5,724 bases of DNA from an uncultured Bacteroidota bacterium (GTDB lineage Bacteria > Bacteroidota > Bacteroidia > UBA7662). Below, one piece after another: positions 1 to 5,200 of this stretch. The stretch is taken from positions 1-5,724 of the forward strand of contig CAIVQI010000395.1 in NCBI GenBank assembly GCA_903908015.1, in the 5' to 3' direction. Position 1 is the stretch's first letter. Every line of letters begins with the position of its first letter. The position numbers and the translations under genes are program-made. Below the pieces are notes generated by a model that saw only the letters and a program-made list of their open reading frames with translations, was not told where the DNA came from and searched no databases.

Positions 1-33
1 AAAATTGGAGGCGATACAAGCAGAAAAATGCGC

Positions 34-45
34 GCATACGTATGC
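34..45. repeat. 12-bp perfect palindrome
   Basis: GCATACGTATGC reads identically on both strands, and the flanking bases (C33, A46) do not extend the symmetry. It lies about 33 bp upstream of the TTG element of the tRNA promoter. No family-specific operator is recognised, so it could be a dimeric regulator site or chance. The rest of 1-77 holds no gene I can support. Confidence 0.35.
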
Positions 46-77
46 AGGGGGCTTATTTTCGTTTTTACCGCCTGCTG

Positions 78-108
78 TTGGAAAATAATCTTAATTCTCG
101 TATCTTTG
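78..108 (+). promoter_or_regulatory. Bacteroidota-type promoter of the tRNA-Glu gene
   Basis: TTG at 78-80 is separated by 20 nt from TATCTTTG at 101-108. This matches the -33 TTG / -7 TAnnTTTG consensus of the primary sigma factor of Bacteroidota, which differs from the E. coli consensus. With the -7 box centred near 104-105, transcription should begin around 111-115, about ten bases before the mature tRNA 5' end, leaving a short leader for RNase P to remove. Element and spacing are read directly; the start site is inferred. Confidence 0.8.
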
Positions 109-123
109 CACGCCTTAACCAAC

Positions 124-195
124 GGTCCGTTCGTCTAGGGGTTAGGACACCAGATTTTCATTCTGGTAACAGGGGTTCGATTCCCCTACGGACTA
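124..195 (+). tRNA. tRNA-Glu (anticodon UUC)
   Basis: A full cloverleaf can be drawn. The acceptor stem is GGTCCGT (124-130) with ACGGACT (188-194), including a G1-U72 wobble. T8 C9 are followed by the D arm with GTC/GAC pairing (133-135 with 146-148). The anticodon stem CCAGA/TCTGG (150-154 with 162-166) closes the loop TTTTCAT, whose positions 34-36 are TTC (157-159), decoding GAA/GAG. The T stem AGGGG/CCCCT (171-175 with 183-187) encloses TTCGATT. The discriminator is A195 and the next bases are CAA, so the 3' CCA is not fully encoded and must be added by tRNA nucleotidyltransferase. The gene is a single transcription unit with its own promoter and terminator. Confidence 0.97.
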
Positions 196-196
196 C

Positions 197-233
197 AAAA
201 AACCCCCTTCAGTTAAAATGGAGGGGGTTTTTT
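197..233 (+). terminator. Rho-independent terminator after tRNA-Glu
   Basis: A6-C5-T (197-208) pairs with A-G5-T6 (222-233). The stem extends inward through U209-G221 and C210-G220, leaving a loop of about nine bases. The G/C-rich stem core ends in six T residues directly behind the tRNA gene, the expected form of an intrinsic terminator. The A tract on the other side makes it potentially bidirectional. It separates the tRNA unit from gmhA. Confidence 0.92.
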
Positions 234-276
234 ACAGCGGGTGTTCCAAATCGTGAACAATTTGGGGGGTTTCTTG

Positions 277-284
277 TATTTTTG
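277..284 (+). promoter_or_regulatory. Probable -7 box of the gmhA promoter
   Basis: TATTTTTG matches the TAnnTTTG -7 element and lies between the tRNA terminator and gmhA. No good TTG lies 19-21 nt upstream; GTG at 253-255 is the nearest weak match. Transcription would start around 287-291. That would exclude the in-frame TTG codons at 273 and 282 as gmhA starts and leave a leader of about 50 nt before TTG 339. The match is seen; use as a promoter is inferred from position. Confidence 0.5.
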
Positions 285-309
285 AACACGGGAAAGCTTC
301 GAGCACCCC

Positions 310-342
310 ATGAGTTCCTACATCCGATACCCTGCCCTTTGA
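310..342 (+). other. Ten-codon upstream ORF overlapping the gmhA start
   Basis: ATG at 310 opens a short frame encoding MSSYIRYPAL and ends at TGA 340-342. That stop shares bases with the candidate gmhA start TTG 339-341 in the arrangement TTGA, analogous to the ATGA overlaps of translationally coupled genes. It is the only ATG between the predicted transcription start and gmhA. It may be a coupling leader, a remnant of a longer N-terminus lost through a one-base indel, or chance. No Shine-Dalgarno sequence precedes it. Confidence 0.3.
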
Positions 343-932
343 ATCCCAACCATCCATCTATTCTTCGTGATTTAGCAGCCTCGTGCGACCTGCACTTGGC
401 ACTCTTGAATCATCCTACCCTATCGGCACAACTGGAAACAGTCGTAGAGGCGGTTGTAAATACGCTCAAAAAAGGCGGGAAGATTCTTTTGGCCGGAAAT
501 GGGGGCAGTGCGGCGGATGCACAACACATGGCCGCCGAATATGTAGGCCGCTTTGCCAAGCATCGCAGGGCCTTACCTGCTGTAGCACTCACCACCGACA
601 GCAGCATCCTCACCGCACTGGGAAACGACTACGGCTACGAGCAGGTTTTTGCCCGGCAGGTAGAAGCATTGGGGAAAGAAGGAGATGTGCTGATGGTCTA
701 TTCTACTTCAGGCTCATCGCCGAATATTCTACATGCCCTTGAGGCTGGTGGGCGAAGTGGACTGACACGCGTAGGGTTCGGCGGACAAAAAGCCGGTGCC
801 ATGGGGGCGCTGTGTGAACACCTATTGCAGGTGCCTTCAGGCGACACCCCCCGCATTCAGGAAGGCCATCTGCTGCTGGGCCATATTATTTGTGGCGCTG
901 TCGAATCGGCACTTTTTCCACCTTCTGCATAA
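339..932 (+). CDS. gmhA: GmhA: sedoheptulose 7-phosphate (phosphoheptose) isomerase
   Basis: This enzyme is expected to convert D-sedoheptulose 7-phosphate to D-glycero-D-manno-heptose 7-phosphate in the cytoplasm, the first step of heptose synthesis for LPS core and related surface glycans. From TTG 339 the product is 197 residues, close to the usual ~190. It is a single SIS domain: GNGGSAADAQH at 53-63, GRF at 70-72, GNDYGYEQVF at 95-104 and the phosphate-binding STSG at 122-125. The family's zinc/catalytic ligands are present: H63 and E67 (E. coli H61, E65), then Q174 and H182 in RIQEGH...GH (E. coli Q172, H180). The frame is open far upstream, to ATG 42, but that start would translate through the tRNA and terminator and is rejected. 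No in-frame ATG exists downstream of the terminator and before the conserved domain. TTG 339 gives an N-terminus that fits the family helix (ILRDLAAS, residues 8-15); ATT 360 is a weaker alternative. gmhB follows after 31 nt, so the two are probably co-transcribed. Function is near certain; the start is not. Confidence 0.93.
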   Translation: MNPNHPSILRDLAASCDLHLALLNHPTLSAQLETVVEAVVNTLKKGGKILLAGNGGSAADAQHMAAEYVGRFAKHRRALPAVALTTDSSILTALGNDYGYEQVFARQVEALGKEGDVLMVYSTSGSSPNILHALEAGGRSGLTRVGFGGQKAGAMGALCEHLLQVPSGDTPRIQEGHLLLGHIICGAVESALFPPSA

Positions 933-963
933 ATCCTGGTTCATCATTATTGGTGGTTGTGAC

Positions 964-1524
964 ATGAACAAAGCCCTGTTCCTGGATCGAGACGGAATCA
1001 TCAACCGCGACGATGGTTATGTGCACCAGGTGAAGGATCTGGTTTGGATGCCTGGCATTTTCGAACTGTGCCGCACCGCTCGTGCGGCAGGATATACGTT
1101 GATCGTGGTGACCAACCAATCTGGGATCGGACGTGGATTATTTAGTGAAGCGGATTACCAACAGGTGCAGTCGTTCATCCACCAGCGGTTTCAAGAGGAA
1201 AACGCTGGCATCACGCACACGTACTATTGTGCAGATGCCCCCTATCTCAACGCTCTAGGACAAACCATCGATAGCCCGCGGCGAAAGCCCAATCCAGGAA
1301 TGTTCCTCGAGGCACTTTCGGACTTCGGTATCGACCCCTCCATTTCCATCATGTTGGGCGATTCGGAGCGCGATATGTCTGCAGCCTATCGGGCAGGAAT
1401 TGCCACACGGATACTGTTATATAACCCACCACAACATGCTCTGGAAGTCGCCAATCAGGCGATCACTGGTTCTCACACCCATTGCATTAATAGCCTGTTT
1501 TCAGCTATGGATTTTTTGACTTAA
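964..1524 (+). CDS. gmhB: GmhB-like HAD-IIIA phosphatase (D-glycero-D-manno-heptose 1,7-bisphosphate 7-phosphatase)
   Basis: A 186-residue HAD-superfamily phosphatase of the GmhB/HisB-N type, predicted to remove the 7-phosphate from heptose 1,7-bisphosphate in the cytoplasm. HAD motif I is DRDG with nucleophile D8 and acid/base D10. Motif II is VTNQSGIGRG with T50, motif III is RRKPNPGM with K108, and motif IV is GDSERD with D133 and D137. Length and order match E. coli GmhB. The loop before K108 has the same length as the E. coli zinc loop, but only the first ligand is kept (C89). The following His and two Cys align with D91, S104 and R106, so the structural zinc is probably absent. ATG 964 places motif I at the usual distance from the N-terminus; the longer frame from 796 lies inside gmhA and is not credible. 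No clear Shine-Dalgarno is seen. Placement 31 nt after gmhA supports the heptose role over histidinol-phosphatase. The alpha or beta anomer preference cannot be judged. Confidence 0.88.
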   Translation: MNKALFLDRDGIINRDDGYVHQVKDLVWMPGIFELCRTARAAGYTLIVVTNQSGIGRGLFSEADYQQVQSFIHQRFQEENAGITHTYYCADAPYLNALGQTIDSPRRKPNPGMFLEALSDFGIDPSISIMLGDSERDMSAAYRAGIATRILLYNPPQHALEVANQAITGSHTHCINSLFSAMDFLT

Positions 1525-1549
1525 TGCCCGCAGAATCCGCTATAACGCG

Positions 1550-1557
1550 TATTTTTG
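1550..1557 (+). promoter_or_regulatory. -7-like box directly before yceH
   Basis: TATTTTTG, identical to the element before gmhA, ends one base before ATG 1559. If used, transcription would begin near 1559-1562, giving a leaderless or nearly leaderless mRNA starting at one of two consecutive ATG codons. No TTG is found 19-21 nt upstream, so promoter strength is doubtful and read-through from gmhB remains possible. Confidence 0.4.
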
Positions 1558-1558
1558 C

Positions 1559-2263
1559 ATGATGTCGCAAAACTCCCCCCTCCCCCAACTCAGCGCGCAA
1601 GAAATCCGGGTGCTTGGTTCGCTGATGGAAAAGTCCAGAACCACACCCGATTTATACCCACTCAGTCTCGTTTCACTCACGACGGCCTGCAACCAGAAGT
1701 CATCGCGCGATCCGGTGGTGTCGTACAGCCAGGCTACTGTCAATTCTACGGTGGATGTACTCCGTCGCAAAGATTTACTCACCCGTGTATTGGGCGATGG
1801 GCGTGTCCCCAAATTCCGTCATAATTTGGCGGTGAAATACCCTTTATTACCCGCCGAAATTGCCGTTTTGTCATTATTGTTCCTGCGTGGCCCGCTGACC
1901 GTAGGCGAAATTCGCACACTTTCACATCGGCTATACGACTTCGAAGACCTTGCTGAGGTAGCCGCCACACTCGATAAGCTCAGCCAAAGCGAGCCGCCTT
2001 ATGTGCAGTCGATCGGGAAAGCGCCCGGACAAAAAGAACCACGCTATGCTCATCTCTTTGCGCCGGTAGATTTGACTGTGAACGCGAACAGCCATCGCGA
2101 CGCATTATCATCAACCGCTGACGATGAACACCCAGAATCCTTGAAAACACGTTTGGCCCAAATGGAGGCTCGTTTGGCTTCAGTTGAGTCCGCGTTGCTG
2201 GCCGCTGGCCTGTGGTCGCCCCCTACAGAGGAGATGAACGAAAGCGATCAGGACGGAGACTGA
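1559..2263 (+). CDS. yceH: YceH family (DUF480) winged-helix protein
   Basis: A 234-residue protein of the YceH/DUF480 family, cytoplasmic and of unsettled function; known structures show two winged-helix domains. The family signature is strong: LSAQEIRVLGSLMEKS at 11-26, TTPDLYPLSL at 28-37, ACNQKSSRDPVVS at 43-55, then GDGRVPKF at 79-86 closing the first winged helix. The second starts near LLPAEIAVLSLLFLRGP (96-112), continues through GEIRTLSHRLYDFEDL (116-131) and ends with PGQKEPRYAHLF (156-167). After an acidic linker, residues 195-216 form a short heptad-rich helix (LKTRLAQMEARLASVESALL) likely to be a coiled coil, also usual in this family. Two start codons, ATG 1559 and ATG 1562, are adjacent; the first is used here. 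It begins 34 nt after gmhB on the same strand, so it may be the third gene of the operon, but it has a -7-like box of its own. It has no known link to heptose synthesis. It converges with the CotH gene. Confidence 0.93.
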   Translation: MMSQNSPLPQLSAQEIRVLGSLMEKSRTTPDLYPLSLVSLTTACNQKSSRDPVVSYSQATVNSTVDVLRRKDLLTRVLGDGRVPKFRHNLAVKYPLLPAEIAVLSLLFLRGPLTVGEIRTLSHRLYDFEDLAEVAATLDKLSQSEPPYVQSIGKAPGQKEPRYAHLFAPVDLTVNANSHRDALSSTADDEHPESLKTRLAQMEARLASVESALLAAGLWSPPTEEMNESDQDGD

Positions 2264-2299
2264 TTGTCAATAGCAGTCAATTCCTGTCTATGCTATGGT
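2264..2299. other. Convergent intergenic gap with weak inverted repeat
   Basis: Only 36 bp separate the stop codons of yceH and the minus-strand CotH gene. ATAGCA (2270-2275) and TGCTAT (2291-2296) can pair across a 15-nt loop. GACTG (2258-2262) can also pair with CAGTC (2274-2278). Neither has a T tract, so no canonical intrinsic terminator is seen for either gene. Confidence 0.3.
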
Positions 2300-5200
2300 T
2301 TAGTCGCCCACCCGTAAGCGAGTACTGAGGGCTTGTCCGGCCGACCAGACCCGCAAAATGTAAATGCCTGATGGGATGCCCTCAAGTGACCACTCGGAAT
2401 AGGCGGGTATGGGTCCTTCCCACAAGCGGACACGACGACCCGCTGCATCCATTAATGCTAATTGTTCCGCACCACCCGACAGCTCAAGCGTGAAACGGTC
2501 ACGCGTCGGATTGGGATAGACCAAGACCGATGCATTGCCTCTGGGCTGATCAATGGGTGCCAACAACTGCCACCCATTCAACACACGGGCCTGAGGATCG
2601 CTCAATTCGGATGATTCGCGCAACACCAAGGGCCCACCTTCGCCTCCATATGTGGTTAACCACAACCAAGGGAGCGAATCGACTGGGTCGCAGCCGCCAA
2701 GGGCATACCAGGCCACACGTAAGCGGCGTCCCTCGGTCGACCAGAGAACTGTATCGCCAGGAATCCTGCAAGACATCACTACGGAGCGGACTTCTGCTCC
2801 CCGTGGCAGCCAAATATCAAGGCTTGCCGCGCCCACCCTGCCTACAACATCCTCCAAAAACACCGGCCAACGAATGGATCCATCGGGCAATGCAATGACC
2901 TCACCACGTTCTGCGAGCGGTCCACCTACAGGTGGTGGAACCACAGGGAGGGGCGTGTGACTACCATTTACATCACCCATGCATAGCGCCTGAAGCGATA
3001 AGCTTGGGAAAGTGTCGCCTGGTGAAGAACTGATGGGAATCACTGGCAATGTCCAATCCGCCGCAGCAAACGAAGAAAGTCCAGTTCCCGTATAACGCAA
3101 AGCAATTTGCAGCGCATCAGTTGCATTTACGGTCTGGGAGGCGTTTACGTCGGCAGCAGCAAGCCTGATCCCGGAAAGGGGTGATTGACCAGCGGCGTGC
3201 CGGACCACCATCAAGGCATCAGTTGCATTGGCTCCCCCCCAAGGCAAACTGCAGCTGGCCGATAGCGTGAGGGCACCCGAAGGCACCAAACCGAAATCAA
3301 ACGTTCCATTCGCCTGGGTCAGAACACTGCCCACTGTATCAGTGATGCCAGGCGATTGTGTGCGTGTGAGCCACATATTCACGCCGACCATGGGCGATTG
3401 GGCCGTGTTCGAATAGCGCAAAACACCGCGCAGTGGGCCAGCATTGCCCGCCGAGGGATCCGGTATGCCTTCGAGCGACAGATTATTAAAAGTGACCCTG
3501 TTGCCCAAATCGGCCGTCATGGACGGGCCGTCGAAACGCAAACGCAGGGTGAATAGCGGTGATTGACCAGCCATCGGGACGTTGGACAGGTCTACTTGTC
3601 GCAAGGCCCATGTGCCTGAGGGAAGGAGCGACAAAAGGGTATCAGCCAAGCCATCGCGCTGGTATTGACCCGTCGCCGGATTGAGATAATCGACCCGGAT
3701 GCGTTCGGCCGCTCCTTCATCCCGCACCGCAAATTGTACACGCAACTGGCGAAAACCCTGAGCAGGCAAGCGCAGCAAAATGGTGTTCTCGCGGGTCGCT
3801 GTGCGCATGGGTTGGGTGACTTGTAGTCCGCGCATCACCCCAGCGTTGTAGTTAGCCCCTCCCTCTGCTTGAGGGCGGTAATTGATGGGGGTGGGTGCAT
3901 TGCGCCGTTCGAGCGATGATTTGCGCCAAAGGGGGTGACCGACTGTATAGGGATAAGCGGTTTGTGCGGATACAAATTCAATATTTGCCGTATCGCCGGT
4001 GGCCGAGAACGTACTGTTCAATCCTAGCAGGGGGAGGTCGTTGGGCATACGGGTGTCCATCATCCAGAAATAAAGCAAAGCAGCGCTGTCGATGGATTGG
4101 CGTATGGGGGCACAGGGCCTCAATCGCGTCTGGTTGGCGGCATCACGCGCCCAAACCTGGAGGTCGATGTATCCCGATTGTGAAAAAGCTGGCAGAAATG
4201 CTCCGAAAAGACCATCCCCGGCTTGCTCGTCGCCATGCAACCCATCGTCGAACATCTGCAGGGTATGGGGCTGTCCTTGGTGGGTATAACGTGCTTCTAC
4301 TTGTAGAGAAGCGGGTTGTTCGTCTTCGATGCGCGCGGTGACAGTTCCCGTCATCCCTGCAAAAAGAGGGGTGATTTCTGGCCGATGTACGATCGGGGCA
4401 ATGTTGAATGTACTGGGGATCAGGGCCTGAATGGAATTGATCCGAGCCGTGAGGAATGGTTTTATGCCAAATTTTACATGTCCGAGGGGTTGGGTGGCCG
4501 TAAATGACTGCAAAAAGGTCTGGTTACTAAATCCATAATCGAGGGTACGGTAGTTATCGGCCAATGCAGCGGGGGTAATTCTGGCGAGTAGGCTATCGAG
4601 CTCGATCCCAATGTCGGCCTGGGCCGCCCGTTGTGCCGCCTGGCGCAGATAGAAAGTATACAGATCGCGCGTCGTATTGTTGGCCATCAATTGGGTGAAC
4701 AGCGGTCGCGGCTCTCCACTGGGGGCAAACTGGTATGGGTTTATGGTGGTCCAGTTGATGTTGAACCAATCTACCCCGAAGGTATTGTCCATATCGTAGG
4801 GCAAAAATTCGAACCTCCGCGTGCGCTGGTTATTGTATAGGTAGAAATTATTCTTGTTGTAGTAGTTGTCCCAATGTCCCGCCAGCACGTCAATGGCATA
4901 CATGCGAAGGAACTCCTCGATGTTGAACAATGTGTCGAGTTGGCAGTAGATCGACGCGGCTGTCGTTTGGTTGAGTGTACGAATGAAGCGCTCGAGATCG
5001 CTGTAATCGTCGGCTGGCTGGTTATTGGTGAGGTCATAGGCCCGTCGTCCGCCGGAGGTGAATTTATAAGAACTGGGGTTGCTGTTGATGTAGTTGAGAT
5101 CGGCTGGCCACAGGCATTTGTAGAGATTGCCTCCGCTGTTGTTGTAGCGGAGCTGCACAAATTCCTCGCTGATGTGCTCCATATTGATGTACAACCCTCG

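Noticed and set aside
42..338. N-terminal extension of the gmhA frame from ATG 42
   Set aside because: It would be translated through the complete tRNA-Glu gene and its terminator hairpin. The encoded residues show no similarity to the GmhA N-terminus, and the extension would make the protein about 100 residues too long.
383..742. Plus-strand open frame inside gmhA
   Set aside because: It is an out-of-frame shadow of the conserved SIS domain with a low-complexity, Arg/Gly/Cys-rich translation and no family features.
881..900. Promoter-like TATTATTTG near the end of gmhA
   Set aside because: The spacing inside the box is one base too long for TAnnTTTG, no TTG is suitably placed, and gmhB follows closely enough to be co-transcribed.
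796..963. Longer gmhB frame from ATG 796
   Set aside because: It overlaps the conserved C-terminal zinc-ligand region of gmhA in another frame, and HAD motif I normally lies within the first ten residues, as it does from ATG 964.
2257..2299. Intrinsic terminator between yceH and the CotH gene
   Set aside because: The possible stems are short with a large loop or bulge and lack a T tract on either strand, so only a weak inverted repeat is recorded.
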